NCBI GenBank assembly: GCA_026874595.1
Contig: CM049317.1
Location: 58,027,118 to 58,091,117, forward strand
Direction: 5' to 3'
DNA from: Sipunculus nudus
Lineage: Eukaryota > Annelida > Sipuncula > Golfingiida > Sipunculidae
Length of the DNA: 64,000 nt
The notes below the pieces were generated by a model. It ran no database searches. It was not told the DNA's origin and was given only the letters and a program-made list of their open reading frames with translations. Both the position numbers and the translations under genes were made by a program. Shown here one piece after another: positions 1-12,049 of the stretch; positions within the stretch are counted from its first letter, which is position 1; each line of letters opens with the position of its first letter.

Positions 1-235
1 AGCAATATTTTTTTTAATTTCGTGGATAAAAAAGCACTAAAGGAACACTGGTATTTCGAAGGTATAGTGGCCATTACGAATTAATGAGCTCCATTCTTAT
101 TAATAATGATCGTGTCCTTTTAAAACCGCTTTAAAATAGCATATGTGTCTTGATCTGTAAGCTGTTGTAAAAAAGTAAACATTTGAATGAAAATTAAAAT
201 ATTGTTTTCTTGCAATGGACCTTTTTATTTTTGCG

Positions 236-496
236 GTGCATATGAGAGAGTAATGAGATAAGAGAGAGATACAAAGACAGAGATGGGCAGAGATAGGGAG
301 ACAGACATAAAGACAGACATGGAGACAAAGAGACAGAGAAAGCCAATTAACAGGACAGACAACAATGTCTTAAGAATCAAGCAGACAGACACCGAGAGAG
401 ACAGATTAATGTGAGACAGAGAGAGACAGACCAAAATGAGACAGAGAGAGAGAGAAAGACTAATGTGAGAAAGAGAGAGAGATAGGCCAATATGAG

Positions 497-565
<69 letters not shown>

Positions 566-963
566 CAGACCAGATGACCAATGTGAGACAGAGAAAGACT
601 AAACGCGTGAGAAAGAGCTCTAGAAACCAAGCAAAGAGAGACCGAGAAAGTGTGACAGAGAGAAACCAATCAGAGATAGAAAGAGACAGACAAAAGTGAA
701 ATAGAAAGAGAGATAGGGTGAGAAAGAGAGAAACAGAGCAGAAAGACAGAGCAAGACAGACATAGTGAGACAAAGTAAAACAGAAAGTATGAGAGAGAGA
801 ACCAGAGGAACAGAGAGCGAGAGAGTAGACAGGCATGCAGACAAACAGAGAGACAGACAAAGAGAGAGAGAGAGAGAGAGACAGAGAGAGAGAGACAGAG
901 AGAGAGACAGAGAGAGACAGAGAGAGAGAGAGAGACAGAGAGAGAGAGACAGAGAGAGAAAGG
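236..963. repeat. (GA)n / (GACA)n purine-rich microsatellite
   Basis: About 0.7 kb in which one strand is almost purely purine. It is built from GAGA and GACAGA words, with a pure (GA)n core at about 500-562 and a denser block at 857-960. All long open frames here (arginine/glutamate-rich on one strand, serine/leucine-rich on the other) are products of the repeat and not genes. Confidence 0.95.
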
Positions 964-3900
964 GCAGGCAGCAGAAATTTTTAATTGACATTTATAATCT
1001 CAGACAGAGGTTCAAGGGCATCTTAAACAAAGCGTTAAAGTTATTGCTATTGTTAAAGGTTAATATGGGTTGAGTATTGTTTTTACACATTTTTGATAGT
1101 TATTAAACAATGTACCATTAATATGATAATTTCCGATTAATTCCAAGTTATCGACTTCCCCTATATTTGGGTATATATACATTTTATACAAGGATGTATA
1201 CAACATGTATACAACATGTGTCTCCCTTTCACACTGTAATAACAATAAGAAAAGAAAACTGTTAAATTCTGTTGTTGTTGAATTTTGTTTGAAATAAAAA
1301 TGTAATTCAGAATTTTTACAAGTTGTTATGTAATATATTTATTTGTATATTTTTTGTATATATTTGTATATGTGCATATGTTATAAAAATTTATTTGTAT
1401 GTAAAATATATATGTACCCAAATATATAGCCTCATGTATAAGGCTGTGAATGTATACATATGTAGCTTGTATCCACATACATGTCAGCAATATTAATGGG
1501 ATGTGAGCAATGCGAACCTCATTGCCATTCATGGTTGTCAACGAAATTTGCATATGTAAATATGTAGGAGAACCCATAAAAATACCGTATATGTAGGACT
1601 TTTTTAAAATAAATTATACCTAAACGTATAATTAATTGATATAAAAATATGGTTTAGTTGTTTTGTTATTTTTGGTCATCGCTGTTTCATAATATGCGTT
1701 ATTCTTCCTTGTACAAACAGACGTATATATAAAATATTTACCCGTCGGAGGAAAATCTAATTGCCTTCTGCCAGTCATAGGAAAACGTGTCTTGAGGGAT
1801 GTATTTCTAAATTTAATTTAGTTTTTCTGGTAAGCTTTCCCAAAATAAGCAGTTAATTTTTTCTGTTAATTAAATTGCTGTCTGTGCGAGCATATTTAAA
1901 CAATAAATCATTAGGAAAAACGTACAACTTGTTTTGTTGCTGGTAAGAGGTAAACTACTTTAACGTTTTAAATGGGTTTAAATGCATAAAGAGGTCTAGC
2001 TTCTCTTAAGTGTTTTGTCATTTTGGCATATATATTAATATTATATATATATATATATAATGAAAATTTGATAATCAAAGGACACCAAAAAAATAAAAAT
2101 TAAAAATTAAATTGAAAAATTTTAAAGTATCTTATTGGGCCATTTCACTCATACAAATTAGCACATATTTTTTATCACTTTAGTGTTACAGATCATGTAA
2201 TATTTTCAACTAAATTTATCAGAAAGTCATTACTTCTTAAGCGGTACTTTTAAATATAAACTTATAAACAGCTAAAAGTTTCAGAGATATTTTTCAGTTA
2301 ATACATATGTCTACACATACAATGCTATATTAGTATATATAGCTGTCGTTGCAGAAAGAGAGAGATAGCCGGAAAACAAAGAGCGGGTAGCTGGAGTTCT
2401 TCTGGATTCATGCGTTATGCACTACCGCAAGAATATGCATGTGTATATAAGCCCGACTCACACGCCAGAAATGCAGGCAGTTGTCAGATAGTTTACGGCG
2501 GTCACTCAGGGCGGTGTAATTATCGCACTACATGTGTTAAGCGGCCATATGTGGTACATATATATTGTACGCTTACTACGAGTAATACTGCTACAAAGAA
2601 ATTCTTAATCAAAACTGCATGTTGAAACCAAGTTGGAATTATATTCCTAATGTAATTAGTACGTGTGAAAACAGTTCAGGACTCTTTTATATGGTCCGAT
2701 TGTATAGGTGTCATTGGTTTGGTTTACCGGTGTGAAATACGAGATACATCGCCCCAGTTTAGATATCTACTATAAAAACCTCTTTGTAAATGCATGATTA
2801 CCATGGGTGCGAAATAATTATGCAGTAAACATGATGTTATATTGAAAACGGCCTGCTGGGGTCGTACCGAAAACATTGACACGGTCATTAATTGTATCAC
2901 TTCAGTTATCGCTTATACCCGGGGAAAGATGTCTCGTTTATACTCGCGTTATAGTCTCACTTTCCCTTCAACATAAACTGAGGTTTTATACCTAAACACC
3001 TTCTGTTGCTGTAAGAATAAATGGAACGTCTTTGGTGGCCTTACAAGCAGTCACAATGTAGATATTTGTCATGAAATAGGTAATATTTATCCCTTAAATT
3101 ATACGATTCCTACCGGAAGCTAAAGTACATGTAAACCGTTATAAAACCCACATTAAGTCTCAGTGACACACATTTTCTCGGAAGTTTATTGAAATTTTAC
3201 GGGCATTGGTCGCCATGACCCCAGACACAGACATACCTATAGCCATAAATGCCATATAGTAAATACCTCCTTTTAATTTGCCAAAGAGACAACCTTATGT
3301 GGATTTTACAGGGTCTTTACGGCATATATATTTTGATAGAGTCTTTAGGGAATTATTGTGAAGTCACATAAGTACATGTCCCTTAGTTTTAACAAATTAA
3401 TGACGTTGATTAACATGTGTGTGTTTTTCGGAGACTTGTCTGTCTCACTAATATGTCTAAGCGAAGAAAACCTTAAATTTAAAATTCTTTATGTCTATAT
3501 TTAATCCAGTCTCATATATTATAATATGTAAAATTCTCCTGATTAATGAAACTGTCAAAATAATCTAAACTGTACTGACTGTCGACTTGTGACTTAAATC
3601 ATTATAGTAAACCATGACAACTTTAAAATTGATACACGAATCATATTGTCTAAGGCTTATGACAGATTTATACAGTTGCTTTTAGCTTCGGATTTATCCA
3701 TGACTTGTTTAGTATAAGTGTAATTTCACCTTTTTGCTAACGAGCTGTAAAATATTCTTGAATATCTTGTTTTAAAGTGATGCCCCGATAGCACTTATAC
3801 TATATACTGGTGTTAAATGCTTTTTATTTTTATTAAAATATAAATTAATGAAATTTTATCATATGTTTTCATACCTAAATTTTTAGACATACAGTGTACA

Positions 3901-4399
3901 TTTTAAATATTCTAATTCTTTTATGCATCTAAAATATATTGTAATGTTTATTCATTTCACATCTCGTGTGACCCGAGTTTTCTCACTCAAGCACCTAAAA
4001 GTTAACACCAATACATGCCATTAATTTTCCTTGGCTTTTTCAGAATATTTGCCTTTAATTTAGGAGACACCATAGTGCTGACATTTTAGCTGTTTGTTTG
4101 CCAAGTTTAGTTCAGGGCAAGCCTATGCTTACATGTACGGCTGATAAAGATGTCACGGTTTACGTATATTCAATATTTCAAAATCAAAGTTGTCCCTGAA
4201 AGGACCAGTCAAATAAAAAAGGATTGTATGATTTCGTGTGTTTTGACAATTACACCAGTCTATGAAATTATCCCTATTTTAGACTTGTGTCTGCTCTCTG
4301 TACCATAAGAACTCGACAAGCGACCTAGTGATGCAATTGCATATCTGTAATGCCACATAATAAAACAAGAGCTTAGTTACTCAATGAATACGACCAGGG

Positions 4400-5050
4400 G
4401 GATAAAAATACAGACTGTAATTTGGCCATATTCATGTTGTAAATACTACACTCTGGTTGACGCAAGGGCTGAAATGGGCAACAAACTACGCTAGCGTCAT
4501 CTGTCAGGAGTTCAGAGAACTACTCATTTCTCTGCCTTCCTCCTTGCGTTGGATAACAAAATATTATTAGTGGAAAATGTCCCCGTTGATGAAGTCATTT
4601 TTGCTGTATCAGGCAAGAAAAGCTTTGGTTGGGCCACATATAAGTCTTTATACGGCTTTACTTATGCTGAAGCAGACAGGCTTATGGTTAAGTTCATGAA
4701 GAGACTGGCCGTTAACCCTTGTTATTATTGCCCAGTAAAGGTCTTGTTGTGCATGTTATATCGAAGAAGACGGCCATTTGTGGGGGTCCCTGGTCTGTTG
4801 TAGTGTCCAATGGTCCACTAGTGTGACCATTATGACCGTTACATCCTTTTCTAGGTCTCGTGTAGCTTTAAATGCAAGCCTGGCCAAATCTGGCTGCCGC
4901 GGTCTCCCCTAATCGAGTTGATCGCCCATAAAACTTTACGGTTCGCGTTTAAATAGGTCATATCTGGAATAAGCACCCCTTTGAAACTATGATCTAGCCA
5001 TAATTATTGTATCATACCTAAGAGAGATGTTATTATGAATCTAGTTATGC
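4400..5050. promoter_or_regulatory. Candidate intronic regulatory region next to Hox exon 1
   Basis: A more GC-rich patch lies directly downstream of exon 1 within the intron. It contains a Meis/Pknox-type CTGTCA near 4502 and, on the minus strand near 4917-4926, a TTTTATGGGC word of the posterior-Hox TTTATGG type. An 84-codon frame at 4549-4803 starts with TTG and has no recognisable domain, so I do not call it a gene. Regulatory function is inferred from position and composition only. Confidence 0.25.
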
Positions 5051-5213
5051 AGGTTTTACTGTTTCTGCCTTATAAATGAAGGCTGGAACGACAGGGGCCG
5101 CCCAGACCTGTGGAAAGTGTTGAAGGGAAAGGACTTAGACGTGGACACCAAGTACAGTATAGGATCAACACAGACAATAAACACGTTGACCACCACAGGA
5201 CAGAGGTACCTAC

Positions 5214-5613
5214 CGACTATGGTCATCCAAGGATAGATTGGAGTCCCGGTCGGGAGCCCAGGCCCCGGCAACGAGTTTACACCCATTGGAGCTTGTATGC
5301 AGCAATCTCCTGCCGACATTGCCAGGAAGTTTTGTTGGGGGTGCGGTCCACCCTCACCCGCCCCGTGGGGGCCGTGTTGGGGGTACATGAACCCCCCGTG
5401 TTGGAACCCCGGGGGTAACTCCCCCCGGGCTCGGGACTGGATCACGGATGTGTTGTAGTGATGATAGTCCGCAAAATTTGATGGCGAGCAATAGCCTGCA
5501 GAACGCAATGGGTTAGAGGTACACATATCGTTTGGTGTTGCAGTCCCTCCGTTTGCCACCATTTCAGATGCCGTACGTTCAGTAGTCTGCACAGGCGGGT
5601 AGTACCCACTCAT
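5214..5613 (-). CDS. Hox gene exon 1, Lox4/Lox2 (Ubx/abd-A-like) type, partial
   Basis: First coding exon of a Hox transcription factor, a nuclear DNA-binding protein that patterns the body axis. The start is the ATG at 5613-5611. The frame has an upstream TAG and no earlier ATG (a GTG two codons upstream is not a likely eukaryotic start). The exon encodes 133 residues plus one base. It begins MSGYYPP, has Gly/Pro/His-rich low-complexity stretches (residues about 68-95), a YCSPSNFADYHHYN stretch (41-54), and ends with the PBX-binding hexapeptide IYPWM (126-130) followed by TIV. The donor follows immediately: GTCG|GTAGGT, phase 1, as expected for a Hox intron between hexapeptide and homeodomain. 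The W and M needed for Exd/PBX contact are present. The homeodomain exon is outside the window. IYPWM followed by T-I-V-(G) resembles Ubx/Lox2/Lox4 proteins rather than Antp, Lox5 or Scr types, which continue with R/K-x-Q. I cannot separate Lox4 from Lox2 without the homeodomain. GC and CpG content are far above the surroundings. Confidence 0.93.
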
Positions 5614-6160
5614 AGCCACACCTCTCTCCCTGTGCGTGCCTTTCTACAACTAAAATCGCCGGACAATTCCTCGCAGATATCCCCTAGATTTCCTACAGTC
5701 AGTCTTCCTCGTAGGAGCGCAGCTCTCGCTGACTGAATTAACAATCCCCCTCTCGTAGAAACGTTAGCCAATGAAAACTGCTGTCTGTGTGTGACCTCTG
5801 ACCCGCTATATCATACATAAACGGGATACCCAATGACAGTGTTAGCTCACGGCAGAGACTACTTTTTGTCGTGTGATTACATGTTTAGTGTTTCGCCTAG
5901 CATACCACTTGGACTTTTTCTGCTGTATAGAAAACGTGAGCATGAAACAGGGGTCGATTGCAAATGAAGAGCACACTTGAAGAGCCCGTTCTCCGCGATT
6001 GTCAGAGAAGAAGCAATCTCCGCGCCACAACTACCCTCTCTATGTGTCCCTGCGCATGTAAAAATAGTGCATTGATAATCGGCGCAGATATATTAAAATA
6101 TAAAACCATTGATCATAAACTGCTCCCCATAAGCCATCGTAGTAGCTGACTATGCTAACC
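5614..6160 (-). promoter_or_regulatory. Hox 5' leader and proximal promoter region
   Basis: A GC-richer stretch directly upstream of the Hox start codon. It shows two CCAAT words (5768-5772 and 5830-5834), a TGACAG Meis-type word overlapping the second (5834-5839), and on the minus strand a GGGTCA-G-AGGTCA arrangement (5792-5804), a DR1 nuclear-receptor element. A TTTATGATCAATGG word lies on the minus strand near 6106-6119 and resembles posterior-Hox/PBX sites. No canonical TATA box is obvious. The transcription start cannot be fixed from sequence alone. Confidence 0.55.
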
Positions 6161-6797
6161 AGTCCCCCATTACGTGCCTAGGACGCTCAGGTTATGACTT
6201 AAGGCTCCCGTGTCGAGGCTTTATGTGCGTTTTACTATTGAAATTGAATGTGCGCCTTGTCATATTGCTATGTGCACCTATCGCATATATTATAGGCCTG
6301 ATTCTATTCTGCTAATTACTTATATCTATGTTTAACTACTAGAGGTTTGTGGCTTGGGACGTTCATGAAAGTCATAATCACCAGATAACGACCCGGGTAG
6401 CATGCTCTCACAATTTATGCCGGCGATCACAATTCTAATGGGCCGATTTAATGTCGGTTTGTGAATAAGGCCGGGCGGGAATGTCTCAAGTATTACCTGT
6501 TACAATGTGCCGACAACATATTCATGTATACTGGCTCCGTTTTATCGATGTAAAGGCATTGGAATAAGAAAGTTATGACCTTACCTCCAACTAAAACAAT
6601 CCAAAACAAATCAGACAAAACAATTAGTTGTTTTACCTGGGTACTTTGTAATAAGAAAAGTGTTTATTTCTTTGTAAATGTACTTTCTCCATTGCCAACC
6701 TCAGCTGCTCCAAAGAAAATAAAATGCTAAATCAACCATAACAGAGACTTTAACAACTATCTGGCAAATATACACTATTAATGTTAACATATCCCTG

Positions 6798-6865
<68 letters not shown>

Positions 6866-7045
6866 TGTATATACAATCATGTTATATTTGTATTTATTCC
6901 ATCAGTTATCACATCTTCTTTATGGCAAATCATCGTTCCTTATTATTTTACTTAGATGTAAAGAAATAATAGTTGCAGAAAACTTAATATTAAAGTTAAT
7001 TTTTAATCAGGCGATAATCATGACAAAAAAAGTCATTTTAATAAT

Positions 7046-7088
<43 letters not shown>

Positions 7089-8079
7089 TTAGTTAGTAAC
7101 GAATATCTCTTGTTTCCATATATATACATTAATGTTTATATGTAAATAACCCTCATGTTATCCTCATGTATACTCCCCAGTTTGGGGTGATGCTTGCTTA
7201 TACCCGCACTTCATATATAAATAACTTATAGGTCATACCTGTTCAGTTAAATATAAATAAAAGCTTTCAGCCAGGAGAGCCTCGCAATTTAAATCAATAA
7301 AATCTCATGACTGCCTCGTGGAATCAACATATGCGGAATTACGCTGTGAATGAAACCAACATGTGTAGATTGCACGATGCTATAAGCTTATTATGTTATA
7401 TATGTCTGATGACGCATCGTAACGCACGTACAAGTATATTGCTTTGTAATGTAAACAACGTTTACGTATGTATACATGTGCACTGATATATTTCTGTCCA
7501 TACCTTGTTTTTTTTCCTCTGGCGGTAAATGAATGCATGGTTCAACAGGAAATTTATACTTATTGAGTGACCAATGTAAAAATATGTAAAAAGTTGTATT
7601 CGATTCAGGCCTCGGAACGCAGGCTTCCCTGCATATTTATGTTTTAGCCTATTGTCACATATACTCGTGTGTAAATTTAAGCCTCACAAAGAAAACACAC
7701 TCTGTCTCAGAGAGAGAGAGAGAGAGGGAGGGGGAGAGACAGACAGACCGGCAGACAGACTAACTTAAACATATAGTGCATATGTGTTTGTTTGTATGTT
7801 TCAAGTATGTTTATTATTCCATAAACCGTAACAAAACAACTATTGCCGTAAAAACACCCCACAAAATACAAAGCATTAACACAGCCATATGTGTCCAAAT
7901 TAACAGAATTATAGTCAGGGTTTGGTACAATTTCGATTCGCTCATTACTAAACGTGATCAACAATTTTATGAAAATGTTGTCTTTACTCACCTGTGGATG
8001 TTTTTGTTATAAGTTCTTATTATAAGTTCCATTGATTGTACAAAACATTAACAGATATATACTTAACCTCCTGCTGTAG
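6161..8079. other. AT-rich gene-free stretch with microsatellites
   Basis: No gene is visible. It holds (TA)n runs at 6801-6862 and 7049-7085 and a short (GA)n run at 7709-7743. Frames reading poly-(Ile-Tyr) here come from the TA repeats. Confidence 0.7.
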
Positions 8080-8430
8080 TTCCTCCATTTCCGGTCAGTG
8101 CCGGATTCCCGGACGACACGCACTATTGTGAACGCCGTGACACTAACTAAATCTATACGAGTCCCTCTGGGTAATGCTGATAATCCTAATCTGTCTCTTA
8201 ATCACGGGAAATGTGAGCTGGAAACCGGCCTGGATTACTAGGAACGTTGCTTTCCCTTTCTTATCAAAGACCCCCCAGGTTAGTGACAATAACAGCGTGT
8301 CCATTGTCTCCGCACACCTGGAAAATACCTGAATACCTGATTAACTCACGGCAGTGGACTGCAGGTGTAACAGCCAAGCAGCCTCAAGTACCAATACCTG
8401 CGCGTTACTACAGTTACGTCACGTTTAAGG
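8080..8430. promoter_or_regulatory. GC-rich island with E-box words
   Basis: A compositional island in AT-rich DNA with CpGs and several CACCTG/CAGGTG-type words (for example 8315-8320 and 8362-8367), the class bound by Snail/ZEB and E-protein bHLH factors. A TACGTCACG word is at about 8413-8421. There is no credible coding frame. Candidate enhancer or conserved non-coding element, by inference only. Confidence 0.3.
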
Positions 8431-8570
8431 GCTGATTATTTTCTTATTATAGTCCAAGTATAGTTATATAAACGGCAATAACCCTCCCCCCATCCACACA
8501 TATTAACCTTAAATTTTATACATATATTCAATAACCCCCAGCCCACAACCTTTCCTTATCTCATCTCCTC

Positions 8571-8582
8571 CCCCCCCCCCCC
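8571..8582. repeat. Poly-C run
   Basis: Uninterrupted run of about 12 C, one of several such runs in the window (also 10541, 15647, 36319, 48542, 48596 and 51024). Confidence 0.9.
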
Positions 8583-8768
8583 CGTGCCGAAGACTGTGTT
8601 GAATATCCTTTTGCTTCAAAACATGATGAAACATTGCACGGGGAATCATAAAATATACAATTTACTCTTGGAAGATATGTTATGATCAAACGCTATTTTA
8701 GTAATACTTTAATTTTTTTTCAAATGTGAGGGGAAGTCCTGTCTATATACATGGCAACCTGGGCCGTG

Positions 8769-8771
<3 letters not shown>

Positions 8772-8832
<61 letters not shown>

Positions 8833-8942
8833 CATATATATACATATATATACATATATATACATATATAAACACACACTAGTATACATAATAGTACATA
8901 TAATAGTATATATATAATGATTATAGTTATGTGTGTATGTGT

Positions 8943-8993
<51 letters not shown>
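8772..8993. repeat. (TA)n / (TACATATA)n microsatellite
   Basis: A pure (TA)n run to about 8827, then four TACATATATA-type units, a short unique part, and a second pure (TA)n run at about 8945-8993. Confidence 0.95.
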
Positions 8994-8998
<5 letters not shown>

Positions 8999-9159
8999 GA
9001 TATTTAGAAACATCCTTATTATAAAAATATCATGTTATTGTTTTCCATTTTTCGAGAAACGCATTTATAAACAGTGTTTATATGCTCTGTTGGATGGGTA
9101 AATATTTTATATAGATGATTTGCAAGTCTCAGCAGGGGTTTTGTAAGACCCCGCTAAAC

Positions 9160-9260
9160 AAAGACACGCGCCGTCATGGTATGGCGTCACACTGTCACGG
9201 GCGCGCGTGACGACGTACACAAACAAACAAAGCGTCCACGGGGTGGGGGAGATTTCTCAC
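9160..9260. promoter_or_regulatory. Small CpG-rich island
   Basis: About 100 bp very rich in CpG, containing GTCACG and CGTGAC as inverted arms around a GC core (about 9194-9211), followed by ACGACGTAC. It stands alone in AT-rich DNA. No coding frame. Candidate regulatory element. Confidence 0.3.
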
Positions 9261-9519
9261 CTGAACATGTGCAAGGGAAATGGATATATGCCTTTCTCAC
9301 TTGGATAGTAAATTGTTTGTGCAGGAGGACACGCTTTTCATATCAATAAGCGATACCCCTCCATTTTTTATAATAACAGCGCATGCATGCTTTCCCCGTG
9401 CTCTGTTTCAACTTCATGAACTCCACCTTAATATTTTTATACATACACTGTTATTTAAAAAAGAGAATTTTTCAACTTCTGGTTTAAAATGTGATTTTTT
9501 TATAATTTAGCTTTTTTAT

Positions 9520-9522
<3 letters not shown>

Positions 9523-9593
<71 letters not shown>
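9523..9593. repeat. (TA)n microsatellite
   Basis: About 70 bp of pure TA. Confidence 0.97.
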
Positions 9594-9595
<2 letters not shown>

Positions 9596-10780
9596 TGAAT
9601 TTCATAGTCGTATAATAGCATTTGGAATTTTTTTGTGAGGAGAGTTAATTAAACCACAGGTATTTGACGTTCGTGAATTAGTGTAGAGATATACCATTTA
9701 CGAGATATCCATTTTTTTTTAATTTTATTTTGTTTTCTGATGAACACAGACCTTGAAGGCAGCGGCAACAAATATTTCAATTATTAAGAAACATATTCTC
9801 TGCAATTAAAAAAATAAACAAATCAAAAACAATCTAACAAACAAGTGACATATATACATTTTTTATTTTTATATATGCTATATTAACATATAAATGCATA
9901 TTATATCATACACCCATATATATAAACATGTTCTAGTTTATATTATGTGCCTTATGTATGAATTAAAACTGTTTTTTTTTTACGTTTTTGTTTAAAGATA
10001 GAAATGATTGGTAAAAAGGATAGATAAGATATAGATAACATATTGTAAATAATGGTGATGCAGATTGAAATGTGCATGCATGTTTTTGTTATTCATGCTC
10101 TATTAAAATTATTTATGAAGCCAGTTCAATAGATATATATATAGGCATCATTGTGCTACCACATCGTACATATCAGTGACGTCAATTTATCTTCTAGGGT
10201 GGGGGTGACTCGAAGGCGTGTGAGGGCAATCAAAGTTTGGACAACCTTTTTTATAAACACACACACACATATTAATTTACATGAATGTGTATGCATGTGT
10301 TTATAACAAATATATTTATTGTCTGTGTGACACATTTCACATATATTACCAATAAGTTTAGGTTTAAAATATAAGATATATGTTCAAGGATATGTTAATC
10401 CTAAACCATTTTTAGGTATATAATATTTTATGGTAAACTCAGAAATAGAACTAAACTTTTTAATTCAAATTATTTATATATTTAATTTTCAATATATAAA
10501 TATTATTCTCTGAATATCATAAGGGAGATGATTACATTGACCCCCCCCCCCCCCCCCCGGTTGAGATTATATACCGCCCCTCGCAACTGTATTAAAGCCC
10601 CTCGGATACATGTATGAATAAATGTGAAACACATATTTAAGAATTCTGAATTATTAATTACTGTGCGCTCTACATTGTGAAGCATCAGACAAACCAACAA
10701 GTTTTACACATCTTCCCTTTTCTCATTTCCTCTCTCACACACACATACATACATGTGAATGCAAGTACAACACGCATGTC
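9594..10780. other. AT-rich gene-free stretch
   Basis: No gene seen. Contains a full palindromic CRE (TGACGTCA, 10177-10184), a short (CA)n at about 10256-10270, and an 18-bp poly-C run (10541-10558) followed by a GC-richer patch of about 50 bp. Confidence 0.6.
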
Positions 10781-11000
10781 TATGGCTTGAGTCCTGTGTG
10801 TTGGTGCATACAGGTGAAATTGGCTACACCTAAGCGGGCGCGCTTTAAAAGTGCAAACGTATGCAAATGCGTCAGTACATAGGCAATCAGTGGTTTGTTT
10901 TTAGCATTCCGTCTGTCAAGCGTACATGTTTATTTACATGCAAATGCTTATTAATATTCATACGCATAGCAATATGAAGATATGTGTCATTAAGATATAT
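10780..11000. promoter_or_regulatory. Candidate element with two POU octamers
   Basis: Moderately GC-rich patch with two perfect ATGCAAAT octamers (10861-10868 and 10938-10945) and TTATTAATATTCATA-type homeodomain words beside the second. Further octamers lie at 11331-11338 and 13184-13191. Octamers are expected by chance several times in AT-rich DNA of this length, so the call is weak. Confidence 0.25.
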
Positions 11001-11529
11001 GTGTACATTCTATAATTGTATATATATGCATGATTGTATTACGTGTTTGGTATATATGTAAGGAAGTGTGTTTTAACCACTTATCTATTCTTTATATCCG
11101 GTTTGCTCAAACTGATAACGAGGCATATGAAACCATATGTTATTAAAAGAGACCCTTTGTCAAAAGCTAATGAGATATATCAAATTTTCATCTGTATACC
11201 TAAAGACCTCAGCAAAAACGTATACATTCCTTTAGTAAAATAAAGATATGTTACAACTCATTTTCTTTTTCATTCCTAATCGCAAAGACAAAGAGGGTAT
11301 CCACACTTTTGAATACTAACAGACTAGACCATGCAAATTTAAGGTCCGCGTGCATTGTGCATGCATTAAACAGATGATTGCCCGCCGGGATCGCCTATAG
11401 AGGGCGTTATAAATCGGTCTTGCATCCGCTAGTTGCAGTCCACCATGCAAGGCCTACTGATAGGACTCTTAATTTCCTCATAATTTAGTCGATGCGCCTT
11501 ACATTGCCATCTTAAACACGCCGTATCAT

Positions 11530-11778
11530 TTTGCCCGACTGTGTACTTGCCTTTTTCTTTCGTCTGTCTTTTTGTCTTTCTGTTTTTCTGCGTGAGATAT
11601 GGGTCTTGTAGCACATATGTTACTAAATTTTTCTTTATCCCTGTCCTGTCTTGTTTGTCTGGATGTCTGTTTTCTGTCGATGTGTGTCCAGCTCTCTGTC
11701 TTTCTCCCTGTCTGTCTGTCTATATGCCGATCCTTTGCTTTCAACCCCCAGCCTTCCACCCCCACCTCTCTCTCTCTC

Positions 11779-11822
<44 letters not shown>
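11530..11822. repeat. Pyrimidine-rich tract ending in (CT)n
   Basis: CTGT/CTTT-rich strand leading into a pure (CT)n run at about 11765-11822. Frames here encode Leu/Ser or Arg/Glu repeats and are artefacts. Confidence 0.9.
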
Positions 11823-11824
<2 letters not shown>

Positions 11825-12049
11825 AGCCCGTATATACGGATATATGTTTAAACGACTGATCGTGTTGATTATACTTCCCAGCAAGCATTTTCTGGTGTTA
11901 TATGGTGTTCTGGTGTTATAAACTATTATTACCAGTGGGCCACAATTCAGCACACACATATAAGCATTCAGACTTTTCAACTCGAGACAATGCTGGATTA
12001 TTCCTGTAAGCGCCTACGGTGACATCTTTAATATGAATTGACGATTATC

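Larger units (their letters stand above)
1..5213 (-). other. Intron 1 (partial) of the Hox gene
   Basis: Everything below the Hox exon 1 donor is read as intron 1 on the minus strand, because the gene runs towards position 1 and no homeobox exon is found before the window edge. No open frame here contains a homeodomain signature such as the WFQNRR recognition helix on either strand. The stretch is AT-rich with one large purine microsatellite (236-963) and no gene. A slightly more GC-rich patch at about 2340-2640 and another at 4400-5050 are the only parts that do not look like filler. The true intron end lies outside the window. Confidence 0.7.

Noticed and set aside
225-1073. Long frames reading Ser/Leu or Arg/Glu repeats
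   Set aside because: They are translations of a (GA)n/(GACA)n microsatellite on both strands. The same applies to 11526-11921, 19499-20061, 26069-26384, 43812-44140 and 45930-46216.
4549-4803. 84-codon plus-strand gene
   Set aside because: It begins with TTG, has no domain, and lies in the Hox intron on the opposite strand.
5056-5213. Continuation of the Hox protein past TIVG (GRYLCPVVVN...)
   Set aside because: The sequence directly after the hexapeptide context is a GTAGGT donor, and the downstream frame lacks any homeodomain similarity. It is intron read-through.
5614-5619. Hox start at the GTG two codons upstream of the ATG
   Set aside because: GTG is not a credible eukaryotic start here. 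The first ATG after an in-frame TAG is at 5613-5611.
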